From Thermoplasmata archaeon UBA61 (GTDB lineage: Archaea > Thermoplasmatota > Thermoplasmata > Lutacidiplasmatales > UBA184): 64,000 nt of DNA. The notes under the pieces were generated by a model. That model did not search any database. It saw only the letters and a program-made list of their open reading frames with translations, and was not told the origin of the DNA. The number at the start of each line of letters is the position of its first letter. Positions within the stretch are counted from its first letter, which is position 1. The translations under genes were made by a program, and so were the position numbers. Positions 7,362 through 16,455 of the stretch are shown one piece after another. The stretch is from the NCBI GenBank assembly GCA_002503985.1, contig DASW01000003.1:284045-348044 (forward strand), given 5' to 3'.

Positions 7362-9041
7362 CTAGAATGCGGTCGATGGGGGCTGCTCTCCGAAACAGGA
7401 CCTCCACACGTTGGCGACCTCGCCGAGCGTGCCTCCGGCCCGGACCGCCTTCAGGACGGACGGCATGACGTTGGCGCCGCGGTCGGTCGTCTCGCGGAGC
7501 TCGGAGAGCGCCGCCTCGACCACGGCCCGGTCGCGTTCGCGACGCCAGCGGTGGAGGCGCGCGACCTGTTGCCGCTCCTCGGCAGGAGTGATCCTCTGGG
7601 TATGGACGCCGGGGCCTCCGGCCTGGGGGAAGAGCGAGAACCGAGGGTTGCCTTCCGTGAACTGGTTGACGCCCACCACGACCTCCTCCTTCCGCTCCCG
7701 GGCCCGGGCGACGCGGTAGGCCTCCTTCGAGATCTCGCCCGAAATGAACCCCCGCTGGATCGCGACGAGCGCCCCTCCCATCTGCTCGATCCGGTCGAGG
7801 TACTCTCGGGCCTCGGCCTCGATCCGGTCGGTCAGGTACTCGATCTCGTACGAACCTCCGAGCGGGTCGACCGTGTTCGTGACCCCCGATTCCTCGGCGA
7901 GGATCTGCTGCGTTCGCAACGCGAGCCGGGCCGACGACTCCGTCGGGAGGCCGAGCGCCTCGTCGAGCGCGTTGGTGTGGAGCGACTGCGTACCCCCGAG
8001 GACCGCCGAGAGCGCCTCTAGGGTCGTGCGAACCACGTTCAGCTCGGGCTGTTGGGCCGTGAGGCTCGAGCCGGCGGTCTGTGTGTGGAAACGAAGCTGC
8101 TTCGAGCGGTTCCCTTTCGCCCCGAACTCATCGCCCACGATCCGGGCCCAAAGGCGTCGCGCCGCCCGGAACTTCGCGACCTCTTCTAGGAAGTTCCGGT
8201 CGGCCGAGAAGAAGAACGAGAGCCGGGGGAGGAACTCGTCGAGGTCGAGCCCGCGTTCCCGCACCGCCCGGACGTAGGCGATGGCGTTCGCGATCGTGAA
8301 CGCCACCTCCTGGACCGCGGTCGCTCCCGCCTCGCGCATGTGGTAGCCCGAGACCGAGATGTAGTTCCACTGGGGCATCTCGCGGGTCGTGAACTCGATC
8401 AGGTCGACCGTGAGCCGCATCGAGGGGCCTGGGGGGTAGATGTACGTCCCGCGGGCGACGTACTCCTTCAGGACGTCGTTCTGCACGGTCCCCCCGAGCC
8501 GGGCCCGTGGGACCCCGTTCTCCTCGGCGACCGCGACCAGCAGGGAGAGGAGGATGGGTGCGGTGGCGTTGATCGTCATCGAGACGGTGGCCTTGTCGAG
8601 CGGGATCCCCCCGAAGAGCGTCCGCATGTCCCCGAGCGAGGCGACCGGCACGCCGCACCGACCGACCTCTCCGTGAGCTCGCTGGTGGTCGGAGTCGTAG
8701 CCGTTCTGGGTCGGGAGGTCGAACGCGACCGAGAGCCCGGTCTGACCGCCCTTCAAGAGGAACTGGAACCGCTCGTTCGTCGCCGCGGCGCTCCCGAACC
8801 CGGAGTACTGACGGAGCGTCCAGAGCCGGCCGCGGTACATCGTGGGCTGGATCCCCCGGGTGAACGGCGTCTCTCCCGGGAAACCGATCTCCTCGAGGAA
8901 CGCTCGGTCGGGGTCCGGAGGAGGAGCGACCAGGATCGGGAGACGGCCGCCCTCGACCCGGGCACCGATCGCCCGGCGGGCGTCCTTCTCCCAGCGGCTG
9001 CGCGCCGCCGACGCTTTGGGACCTCGCCGAGACCGGGCCAT
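7362..9041 (-). CDS. mcmA1: Methylmalonyl-CoA mutase, catalytic (large) subunit
   Basis: B12-dependent mutase chain that isomerises (R)-methylmalonyl-CoA and succinyl-CoA. The 559-residue protein has the substrate-binding TIM barrel with YRGRLWTLRQYSGFGSAAATNERF, GLSVAFDLPTQNGYDSD, SMTINATA, NDVLKEY, ISVSGYHMREAGA, RFHTQTAGSSLTAQQP, GGTQSLHTNALDEAL and ESGVTNTVDPLGGSY. It lacks the C-terminal B12-binding domain, as in archaeal two-chain mutases; that subunit is not in this window. ATG 9041 lies 24 bp from a TATA-like box inside the end of pheT. The epimerase follows in the same operon. Confidence 0.96.
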   Translation of the reverse strand: MARSRRGPKASAARSRWEKDARRAIGARVEGGRLPILVAPPPDPDRAFLEEIGFPGETPFTRGIQPTMYRGRLWTLRQYSGFGSAAATNERFQFLLKGGQTGLSVAFDLPTQNGYDSDHQRAHGEVGRCGVPVASLGDMRTLFGGIPLDKATVSMTINATAPILLSLLVAVAEENGVPRARLGGTVQNDVLKEYVARGTYIYPPGPSMRLTVDLIEFTTREMPQWNYISVSGYHMREAGATAVQEVAFTIANAIAYVRAVRERGLDLDEFLPRLSFFFSADRNFLEEVAKFRAARRLWARIVGDEFGAKGNRSKQLRFHTQTAGSSLTAQQPELNVVRTTLEALSAVLGGTQSLHTNALDEALGLPTESSARLALRTQQILAEESGVTNTVDPLGGSYEIEYLTDRIEAEAREYLDRIEQMGGALVAIQRGFISGEISKEAYRVARARERKEEVVVGVNQFTEGNPRFSLFPQAGGPGVHTQRITPAEERQQVARLHRWRRERDRAVVEAALSELRETTDRGANVMPSVLKAVRAGGTLGEVANVWRSCFGEQPPSTAF

Positions 9042-9060
9042 CGCCGAAGGACCGGGGAGC

Positions 9061-9069
9061 GATATTAAG
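9061..9069 (-). promoter_or_regulatory. TATA-like box for the mutase operon
   Basis: The minus strand reads CTTAATATC, centred about 24 bp upstream of the mutase ATG and overlapping the pheT stop codon. It implies that mutase, epimerase, enolase and S2 can be transcribed separately from pheST. Confidence 0.55.
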
Positions 9070-10759
9070 CGGTGTCGAGGCGCGCGACGAGGGGCCAAAG
9101 GGCGGTGAGGTCGACCTCGGCCCACGCTACCGGGACCGGAACGCCGAGCTCCGAGAGCAGGGCCGGCGCGACCTCTCCGAGCTCCACGACCGCTTCCCCG
9201 GCGACCCGGGCGCGCGCCGCGCGCCCGCGGGTCACGCCCGGAACCTCCGTAGGCTCTCGGACCGCGGCCACGTCCACCGTTCGGAGGAGATACTCGACGA
9301 GGGCCGCCGCCTCGGCAAAGCCGGCGGTGTCGGACGCGACCATGAGCCCGGCATGGTAACGGGTCTCCCCGCCGGTGTCGGAACCGGGGGACGCCACGAC
9401 CACGGGGGCGACCTCGCCGAACCGCTGCGGGTAGCCGTGACGGGTATTGTGGGCGAGCACGTCGAGGTGCGAGAGGAGGAGGCGGTTCCGAATATAGGCG
9501 AATTCGCCGGAGACCGGATTGCGGAGGTGCAACGGAGCTTCCCCACCGAGACGGGCGACCGTGGACTCCGAGACCAGGAGTGGCGTGTGGGGTGCGGCCA
9601 GGCCGAGCCCGAGAAGCGTGGACGCGAAATGGCGTCGGAAGAGCGTCTCGCGACGCAGGCGGCCTCGGGTGCGGCTCGGCGGGAGAAGCCCGTCCTCGGG
9701 GCGCACCCCCTCGGCGAGGAGCACGTCCTCTCCGACGTCGACCGCGGTCATGATGTCGGGCCGCCACGGCGGTGCATCGACCTTCCACCCGCCGGGCTGG
9801 GGATGCCCTCCGAGCCGTGCCTCGGCGAGCCTTCGTTCGACTACGGCCGCCGACAGCGACTCCCCTCCGAGCCCTCGGAGGACCGAGGACGGAAGGTCTA
9901 CCGAGTGGCCGTGAACCAACGGTGTCCCGTCCGAACGGCTACCGTCCGGGCGCGACACCGGGACGGGAGAGATGGACCAGCCCTGCGCTACGAACGCCAC
10001 GAGGAGGAGCCCGACGGCTTCCGCGACGCTACGCTCGCGGGTCCCGGTCGCCTCGATCAGGAGCTCTCGGTCCCCAACACGGGCCTCGCCGGCGGCGCGG
10101 CCGTTGAGGACCGGGGGCAGGCTGAGGATGGTGCCCCGTGCATCCCGGAGGGCGAGACACGAATCGCCCGCTCGTCCGAGCGGTCCGTACGTCTGCGCCA
10201 TCGGATGGTCCCGGAAGAACTCGACGGCCCCGACCTCCTCGGAGGCGTCCAGCGGCACGAAGCGGACGTTGGCCATCGGCTCGAGCGAGTAACGGACCGG
10301 GAACTCGAGCCGGTCGACCGGATAGATACCCAGGCTCGCCGCCCGCCGGTCCCGCCCGATCGTGCTGTGAAGGATCTCTTGGAACCGCACCGCCTCGACC
10401 AGGAGGCCCGCGTCGAGCGACCGCCCCTTAGGCGCGCGGACGACCGCTCCGCCGATCGCCGGGCGGATCGGCTCCACCGATCGGTCGACCTCGAACCCGG
10501 CAGAAAGGTCCTCGGTGGGCGCCGCCCGATAGCTCGGGATCCCGTGGGCGGCCCTGAGGACTCCCTGAAGGTAGAGACCTAGTCCCCCCTCTGAAAGGAG
10601 GTCGAGACGGTCGGGGGTCACCGAGACCGTGAGGGCCGTGCCGTCATGTCCCTCGACCTCGGCCTTCGAAGCGAAGAGAAGGTCGTCCAGGGCAGAGGCG
10701 CTGAGCGGCCGACCGGCCAGGGAAAGCAAGCGTTCCGTGTCGAGCACCGTGCGCGGCAT
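9065..10759 (-). CDS. pheT: Phenylalanyl-tRNA synthetase beta subunit
   Basis: Non-catalytic partner of the alpha2beta2 enzyme that charges tRNA-Phe. The 564-residue protein begins MPRTVLDTERLLSL, has LTVSVTPDRLDLLSEGGL (B1-type motif), RDHPMAQTYG, the B3/B4 editing region and the DIMTAVDVGEDV motif, then the catalytic-like module with LRNPVSGEFAYIRNRLLLSHL. It has the short archaeal/eukaryotic architecture without an N-terminal EMAP domain. ATG 10759 follows the pheS stop by two bases. The frame upstream of that ATG is a shadow of pheS. Confidence 0.95.
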   Translation of the reverse strand: MPRTVLDTERLLSLAGRPLSASALDDLLFASKAEVEGHDGTALTVSVTPDRLDLLSEGGLGLYLQGVLRAAHGIPSYRAAPTEDLSAGFEVDRSVEPIRPAIGGAVVRAPKGRSLDAGLLVEAVRFQEILHSTIGRDRRAASLGIYPVDRLEFPVRYSLEPMANVRFVPLDASEEVGAVEFFRDHPMAQTYGPLGRAGDSCLALRDARGTILSLPPVLNGRAAGEARVGDRELLIEATGTRERSVAEAVGLLLVAFVAQGWSISPVPVSRPDGSRSDGTPLVHGHSVDLPSSVLRGLGGESLSAAVVERRLAEARLGGHPQPGGWKVDAPPWRPDIMTAVDVGEDVLLAEGVRPEDGLLPPSRTRGRLRRETLFRRHFASTLLGLGLAAPHTPLLVSESTVARLGGEAPLHLRNPVSGEFAYIRNRLLLSHLDVLAHNTRHGYPQRFGEVAPVVVASPGSDTGGETRYHAGLMVASDTAGFAEAAALVEYLLRTVDVAAVREPTEVPGVTRGRAARARVAGEAVVELGEVAPALLSELGVPVPVAWAEVDLTALWPLVARLDTA

Positions 10760-10761
10760 CG

Positions 10762-12291
10762 CTACGGGCTCCCTCCAGTGAGGGCGGCCAGGTCGTCCTG
10801 GAACAGCTCGCGGATGTCGTTGCAGCCGAGAGCCACCATCGCGAGCCGCATCACGCCGATCCCCCACGCGAGCACCGGCACCTCGACCCCCAACGGGCCG
10901 AGGACCTCCGGGCGCAGCACCCCGCCGGGAAACACCTCCATCCAGCCGAGGCGGGGGTGGCGGACGTACCCCTCTATCGAGGGCTCGGTGAACGGGAAGT
11001 AGCTCGGCCGGATCTTCATCTCGTGGAGACCGATCGCATCCGCGAGGGTCGTGAACACGCCGACGAGGTGTCGGAGGTCGAGCCCTTCCTCGCCGATGAT
11101 CCCCTCGCATTGGTGGAACTCGAGGTGGTGGCGAGCGTCGAGCGCCTCACGCCGGAAGTTGCGGTCGATCGAGAACATCCGGAAGGGGGGTCGGGGTTTC
11201 GCCGCGAGGTAGCGCGCCGAGACGGCGGTCGTCTGGGATCGAAGCACCGGCCGGACCGCGACCCGGGGGTCGTAGGACCCGGGCCACCCCGGTCCGAGCG
11301 GCGCGCCCATGCCGGGCAGAGGTCGACCTTCGTGGACCGCGGCGACGCGAGCGAGAAGGTCTGGCGCCGGCGGCTTGCCCTCGACCCCCTCGACCGAGAG
11401 CGCGTCGTGGATGGACCTCGCGGGATGGTCCTGAGGCATGAACAACGCGTCGTTGTTCCAGAACTCGGTCTCGAGAAGCGGGCCCTCGGCCTGCTCGAAA
11501 CCGAGCCCGATCAGGACCTCTTCGAACTCTTCGAGCCAGGCCATGTACGGGTTCGGCCGCGCGCCCGTGAGGTACGGCACGGCGGCTCGGACGTCATAAG
11601 GTCGGAAGGTACGGCCCCGCCAACTCCCCGAACGCAAGATCTCGGGGGTGAGCGAACCCAGAAGCTCCTCCCCCTCCGGGGCCAATGGGAGTCGTCGCCC
11701 CTCCTCGGAGACCGACCAGCGCTTGATCGACCGATGGTCGCGGCGGACGAGGCCGCGTCGCTCGAGCGCGTCGACGATCGCCGGGTCGGCGTCGGCCCCT
11801 TCCTCGGAGACCTGCTTGAGGACGGTCTCCTCCGGCAGGAAGCCCTCCGAGGTCCGGGCATCGGCCTTCAAACGGAACGGGGGTCCCTCGGCGAGGAAGC
11901 CGCGCCGGCGGAGGATCCCGATCGCGGCGGACCGTTCCTCGTCGTCCAGCCCGGCCGCGGTCACCTCGTCCGGGGTCAGCGAACCCCCGTGCTGCCGGAG
12001 CGCGTCCAAGAACCTCCGCTCGGGAAGTCCGCGCGCGAGGGCGCTCTCCCCCTTGGGCGTGAGCCGGGGGATCGTCTCATGTTCCTCCTCGACCAACGCG
12101 AGATGCTTCGAGCGGAGGCGCTGGAGGCTTCCGCGCACCTGGTCAGCCGGTAACCCGACCTCGCGACCGAGCGACTCCTCCTCCATCGCGGAGCCCTCCC
12201 GCTCTCGCAAGGCCAGCAGAAGCGAACGTTCGGGCCCCGAGAGAGCGACCGGGGCCGCCCCGACCGGGGCATCCCCCGATGCCTCGGGCAC
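10762..12291 (-). CDS. pheS: Phenylalanyl-tRNA synthetase alpha subunit
   Basis: Catalytic chain of PheRS. The 509 residues divide into an N-terminal region (about 1-210) with winged-helix DNA-binding-fold modules typical of archaeal PheS, then the class II core. The core has GARPNPYMAWLEEFEEVLIGLGF with ETEFWNNDALFMPQDHPAR (motif 1 region), FRREALDARHHLEFHQCEG (motif 2) and LAWGIGVMRLAMV (motif 3). The start codon is GTG 12291. A TATA-like box centred 25 bp upstream argues for a leaderless transcript, and supports ending the S53 gene upstream of this promoter. Confidence 0.95.
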   Translation of the reverse strand: MPEASGDAPVGAAPVALSGPERSLLLALREREGSAMEEESLGREVGLPADQVRGSLQRLRSKHLALVEEEHETIPRLTPKGESALARGLPERRFLDALRQHGGSLTPDEVTAAGLDDEERSAAIGILRRRGFLAEGPPFRLKADARTSEGFLPEETVLKQVSEEGADADPAIVDALERRGLVRRDHRSIKRWSVSEEGRRLPLAPEGEELLGSLTPEILRSGSWRGRTFRPYDVRAAVPYLTGARPNPYMAWLEEFEEVLIGLGFEQAEGPLLETEFWNNDALFMPQDHPARSIHDALSVEGVEGKPPAPDLLARVAAVHEGRPLPGMGAPLGPGWPGSYDPRVAVRPVLRSQTTAVSARYLAAKPRPPFRMFSIDRNFRREALDARHHLEFHQCEGIIGEEGLDLRHLVGVFTTLADAIGLHEMKIRPSYFPFTEPSIEGYVRHPRLGWMEVFPGGVLRPEVLGPLGVEVPVLAWGIGVMRLAMVALGCNDIRELFQDDLAALTGGSP

Positions 12292-12311
12292 AGGGAGGCG
12301 AGAGGGGGACC

Positions 12312-12320
12312 GGATTAAGT
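12312..12320 (-). promoter_or_regulatory. TATA-like box for pheST
   Basis: The minus strand reads GACTTAATC, an A/T island in a GC-rich gap centred about 25 bp from the pheS GTG. It is the only candidate between the S53 gene and pheS. Confidence 0.5.
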
Positions 12321-12380
12321 CTTTTGGGGCCGCACGCCGAGAGACGAAGGGGGGTTCCGCAGAGGCCGGGGGACCGAGAG

Positions 12381-14773
12381 CTACGACGCGGGCGGCCCCG
12401 ACGGGCCCTCCGGCGGGGGTGATGCGTCCCCCGGGGGAGCGGGCGGAGCCGCCGGTGGAGGGCTCGCTGAGGAAGGCGCGGCCGGCGCGGTCGTGGTGGA
12501 GGGGGTGGCCGGGTCACGGGAGGGGAGGGGGGAGCCCGTTGACGACCCCGGCCCAGGACGTATCCGACCGCGATCGCGGCTCCCATGATGAGCACGAAGG
12601 CGAGCACGTTCTGGGGATACTCTTCGATCCCTACGAGCGGTGGCACGTACGCGAGGAGGTTGACTTGGAACGTCGTGGAGGTCGCACCGTAATACCCATC
12701 GCTCGTGACGGAGACCTGGGCGGTCCCGTGGGCCCCGAAGAAGCAGACCGGGACCGCGACCACGAGGGTGACGAAGCCGGTGGCGTTGCTCGTGAGGCTC
12801 TTGGCGCCCCATACCCCGGCGCACGGTCCGTTCGGGTCGCTGGCCTGGAGACTGACATCGACCGGGACGTCGACGATCGGGGTCCCGCTCGTCCGGTTCG
12901 TAATCCGCCCCACGACCGTCACGGTTCCGCCCGGTGCCACCGGAGAGGGAGAGGCGGAGAGGGTGAGGTTGACGAACGTCGCCGTCAGGTCCTCGAAGAG
13001 GAGGAGCGCGCGAGGCGAACCCCAGCCCGTTTTCGTGTCCCAGCCGGGGCCTGCGGTGCCGATGCACGTGGAGCCGGTCATGATATCGGCGAGGCCGACC
13101 GGGTCCTGGCCGGTTTCCTGGGCCGCGCCCACCGCGTAGAGCCGCGGGGTGACGAACCCGAGCCGACTTCCGTAGAGCGCGTTCATCTCCGTGATGAGAC
13201 CCGCCCAGAGCGGCGTCGCGAAGCTCGTGCCGGCCGCGACCGAGTTCTCTCCATTGTAGTAGAGGAAATTGTTCGCGGCGGTCGCCGCGACATCGGGGGT
13301 CCCGCGATAACCGGCCTTCTCGATCGGGGCCGCGGCGCTCCCGACCTCCTGCCAGGAGGGCGCCGGGGTGACCGAGGAGAACCCTCCGCCGCTGCCGCTC
13401 CAGGCGGATTCGCTCGCGAGTCCGGTGATCTGCCCGAGGAGGTTGCGCGCGAGCGCTGGAGCGGTCCCGCCCACGGCGATGATGTCCGGAGAGTCGGCCG
13501 GATAGTCGGTCGAGGGCGCTCCGGAGCACGCGGCCCCGTCGTCGCCTCCGAGGTCGCCGGTCGCCGCGAGGAGCGTGATCCCTTCCTGGGTCGCCGTCGC
13601 GAGCTCGGTGCTCCAGGCGGTCGCGAGCGATTGGCTCGACCCTTCGGGGGTCCCGAACGACATCGAGATGACGGAGACCCCGGGGATCCCGGTCACGGCC
13701 TCGCCGAGCGCGTCCGTCATGGACGCGACGGTCGGGGAGTAGTTCTGGTCCTGCGGACCGTCCGGTGCGTAGACAGCGTCCAGCGTCGCGCCGGGGGCCA
13801 TCGACCCCGCCCACTCCATGTCGAGCGTCAGCTCCTGGGGAGCCTTGCTGGGGTCCCGGGGGGCGTTCGCCGAGGGAGACAGTGCCCCGTCCACCGGGAA
13901 CGGCTGCAGCGTGGGTTGCGGGAAACTGCTGGGGTAGTCCTCGGAGAAGAACGCGCGGAGGTCCGCCGGGTCGTACCCGTTCCCCCAAAGGAGGAGCGCG
14001 ATACCCTGGCCGACCGCGTAGTGCGGAGCGCCCGAGACGTTGTAGAGCGGGGAGAGGTCGTAGATCTCCCTCGCGATCGCAGGAGAGATCATGTCGTTCG
14101 ACCCCGCGACGGGCCCGTTCGAGACGTTGACGACGTCCCCGGGGAGACCCGTGGGCAGCGAGAACGTGACGAAGCCGCTCGAAAGGCCGGTGACCGATGC
14201 GACCAACGGTTCGAGCAGCGCCGGAAGGCTCGGCGGCGAGGAGGGGAACGTCACGGCCCGTCCTTCGAATGCCCCGGACATGAGCTCGGTGCCGAACGCA
14301 CGGTGTACCGCCGCCGGATCTCCGTCGAGCGTGAGCGTGAGGCGGTCGGGCCCGGCGCGTACGACGGCGAGGCCCATCGATTCGAAGTACGACTCCGCCG
14401 ACGCGAACGCGACGGGGGAGAGGCCGTACCGGTCGGCGACCTCAGTCACCGAGAGAGGGTGGGAACCGGTCGGCGGGGGGGTAAAGAACGACGGGTCGCT
14501 CGGTCGGAATGTGACGACGACGAGCTGCTGGCCCACGGCGGGGACCGGGTTCGTGACCGACGAAGCATAGCTGGCCTCGTAACCGGCCCGGGTTGCGAAC
14601 GAGCCGGAATACACCGCGGCGGCGTAGGGCGGAACCGCCGTCGCTTGTGCGAAGGAGGTCCCCGTCGCGGGACGGGCGGCCGCGATGGGAAGGCTCGGAA
14701 CCGCCATGAGCACGGCCACGAGAGCCACGAGCGCGACCGCGCGGAGCGGAACGGCCCGTCGACCGAACGTCAT
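12381..14773 (-). CDS. Membrane-anchored S53 (sedolisin/kumamolisin-type) acid peptidase with a frameshift near its C-terminus
   Basis: A secreted serine-carboxyl peptidase active at low pH (family knowledge). It has a signal peptide (about 1-33), a Pro-kumamolisin prodomain (about 75-205) and the catalytic domain. E314 and D318 are in QELTLDMEW, the oxyanion aspartate D407 in ATGDLGG, and S517 in GTSFAT, with a calcium-site motif DIMTG...GWDTKTGWG. An Ig-like region and a membrane helix (NVLAFVLIMGAAIAVGYVLG) follow. After the helix the frame changes: the original frame runs into pheS, while the -1 frame gives a Pro/Ala/Ser tail ending at 12381. One extra C in the six-base run at 12527-12532 would restore a protein of about 797 residues. 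ATG 14773 follows a weak TATA-like sequence. Confidence 0.85.
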
Positions 14774-14840
14774 CGCCTGTAGATGGAGCGGGACCTCGGA
14801 AAAAGGTTCCCGCCCCGCTGCCGGGACGTTGTCGGTCGGG

Positions 14841-16304
14841 CTACACTCGGATGGGGGCGGTGTAGCCGGCGGGTTTGTGGAAGCTCTCGGTTCCGCCGAG
14901 AGGGTCGGGCCGCGGCGAGGCGGTCTCTCCCCTCTTCGCGGAAAGGTACGCGTCGATCGCGTCCGCCGCGTCCATGGCGGTTCCCATCGCGTAGACGACC
15001 GAGCGGCCTCCGCCCGCGAAGATGCCGGGGACGGCAGTCTCGAAGCCCTTCCCCTTCCCCTCGGGCCAGCCCTGGGAGGTAAGCTTGAGGTCGAGCTCCG
15101 GTCCGAACCCGGTCAGGTCGGCCTTCTGTCCGACCGCGATGATCACGGTGTCGCAGGGGATGGTCTCCTCGGAGCCCGGGACCGGCACCGGCTTTCGCCG
15201 ACCGTCGGTGTCGGGGGGTCCGAGCTCCATCGTCTGGACGACGAGCCCCTCGACGTGGTGAGTCCCGACGATACGGAGCGGCGCCCGGAGGAACTCGAAC
15301 CGGATCCCCTCGTGCTCGGCCCCCTGAGCCTCTTCCGGGTCGGCCGGCATCTCCTGGCGGCTCCGGCGGTAGACCAGCGTCACGCGGCCGCCGTGGGACT
15401 CGCGAAGCGCGGTCCGTAGGGAGTCCATCGCGACGTCGCCGCCGCCGATGACGACGACCTCCTTGCCGACCGTGACCGGTATCCCGTGGTTGACGTGCTT
15501 CAGGAAGTCGAGGGCCGGAAGGACTCCGGGGAGGTTCTCCCCCGGCACTCCGAGGGTGCGGTGGCTCGGCGTCCCGATCGCGATGAAGACCGCCTGGTAG
15601 CCGTCCTGCCGTGTCAGCTTGTCGATCGGGAACTCCTTGCCGACCTTCGTCCCGTCTACGAACGTGACGTCAAGGTTGCGGAACCGCTTGCGGTCGGTCT
15701 CGACGTCGGCGTCCGTCATCCGGTACGCCGGGATCGTCTGCATCAGGCCCCCGTACCGGTGCTCCTGCTCGAAGACGGTGACCGAGTAGCCCCGGACGCC
15801 GAGCTCCCAGGCCATCATGAGGCCCGCCGGGCCGGCTCCGACGACCGCGACCCGCTGGTGCTTCGGCTTCGACGCCACGTACACGAGCTCGCTCTCCCCG
15901 AGTTCGAGGGCGGCGCGCTTCAGGTGGCGGATGGCGATCGGGACCCCCTTCTTCTTCACGACGCAGGAGTCCTCACAGTAGTGGTAACAGACCTTGCACA
16001 GGCACGTGGCGAGGGGGTTCTCGCGCAGCGTCACCCGGGCGGCTCCGTCAAAGTCCCCGTCCGCGATGAGGTGGATGTACTCGCGGCAGTCCTGCGTGAT
16101 GGGGCACGCTTCGACGCACCATGGCCGGCGGCACTGGATGCACCGCTTCGCTTCGAGGATCGCGTCCTCTTTCGAGTACGCGTGGAGCACCTCGCGGAAG
16201 TCGGTGGTCCGTGCCTCGATAGGCTCCTCGGCGATCGGGACCCGAACCGGGTTCAGCTTCGGCGGCGCGACCTTGGGGGACGGGGCTGCCGAGTCAGGAG
16301 TCAT
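14841..16304 (-). CDS. NAD(P)-dependent GltD-like oxidoreductase (glutamate synthase small-subunit family)
   Basis: A 487-residue FAD flavoprotein of the GltD/NfnB/PreT group. The N-terminal cysteine-rich segment (RCIQCRRPWCVEACPI ... CLCKVCYHYCEDSC) should bind two 4Fe-4S clusters. It is followed by an FAD Rossmann motif (VAVVGAGPAGLMMAWEL), an NAD(P) Rossmann motif (VVVIGGGDVAMDSLRTA) and the closing FAD motif (GIFAGGGRSVVYAMGTAMDAADAI). No glutamate synthase large subunit is in the window, so it may feed electrons to a partner elsewhere or act as an NfnB-like transhydrogenase chain. It is transcribed away from SRP54 from a shared intergenic region. Confidence 0.85.
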   Translation of the reverse strand: MTPDSAAPSPKVAPPKLNPVRVPIAEEPIEARTTDFREVLHAYSKEDAILEAKRCIQCRRPWCVEACPITQDCREYIHLIADGDFDGAARVTLRENPLATCLCKVCYHYCEDSCVVKKKGVPIAIRHLKRAALELGESELVYVASKPKHQRVAVVGAGPAGLMMAWELGVRGYSVTVFEQEHRYGGLMQTIPAYRMTDADVETDRKRFRNLDVTFVDGTKVGKEFPIDKLTRQDGYQAVFIAIGTPSHRTLGVPGENLPGVLPALDFLKHVNHGIPVTVGKEVVVIGGGDVAMDSLRTALRESHGGRVTLVYRRSRQEMPADPEEAQGAEHEGIRFEFLRAPLRIVGTHHVEGLVVQTMELGPPDTDGRRKPVPVPGSEETIPCDTVIIAVGQKADLTGFGPELDLKLTSQGWPEGKGKGFETAVPGIFAGGGRSVVYAMGTAMDAADAIDAYLSAKRGETASPRPDPLGGTESFHKPAGYTAPIRV

Positions 16305-16455
16305 GGTCTCGGACCTTCCGAGCCTCGAACGTTCTTAAGACGATTCCGTGGCGAGCGAAGCACTCGCACGCGTGGCCGCTTCTTATGACCCCCACGCTCC
16401 CCACTTATAGCCCGTCCACGTTGGGTTCTTGGGCCCCCACGGGCCGGCCGTTACC

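Noticed and set aside
12143..12380. Original-frame C-terminal extension of the S53 peptidase into pheS
   Set aside because: It would cross the pheS promoter and overlap 150 bases of pheS; the sequence is Arg/Pro shadow text, while the -1 frame gives a sensible tail and stop.
12527..12532. Programmed ribosomal frameshift at the homopolymer
   Set aside because: No canonical slippery heptamer or clear downstream pseudoknot is visible; a one-base indel explains it more simply, so it is reported only as a possibility.
11648..14782. 1044-codon open frame on the plus strand opposite pheS and the S53 peptidase
   Set aside because: Composition is Arg/Gly/Asp-rich shadow sequence with no recognisable motif; the minus strand holds two confident genes. 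Long antisense frames are expected at this GC content.
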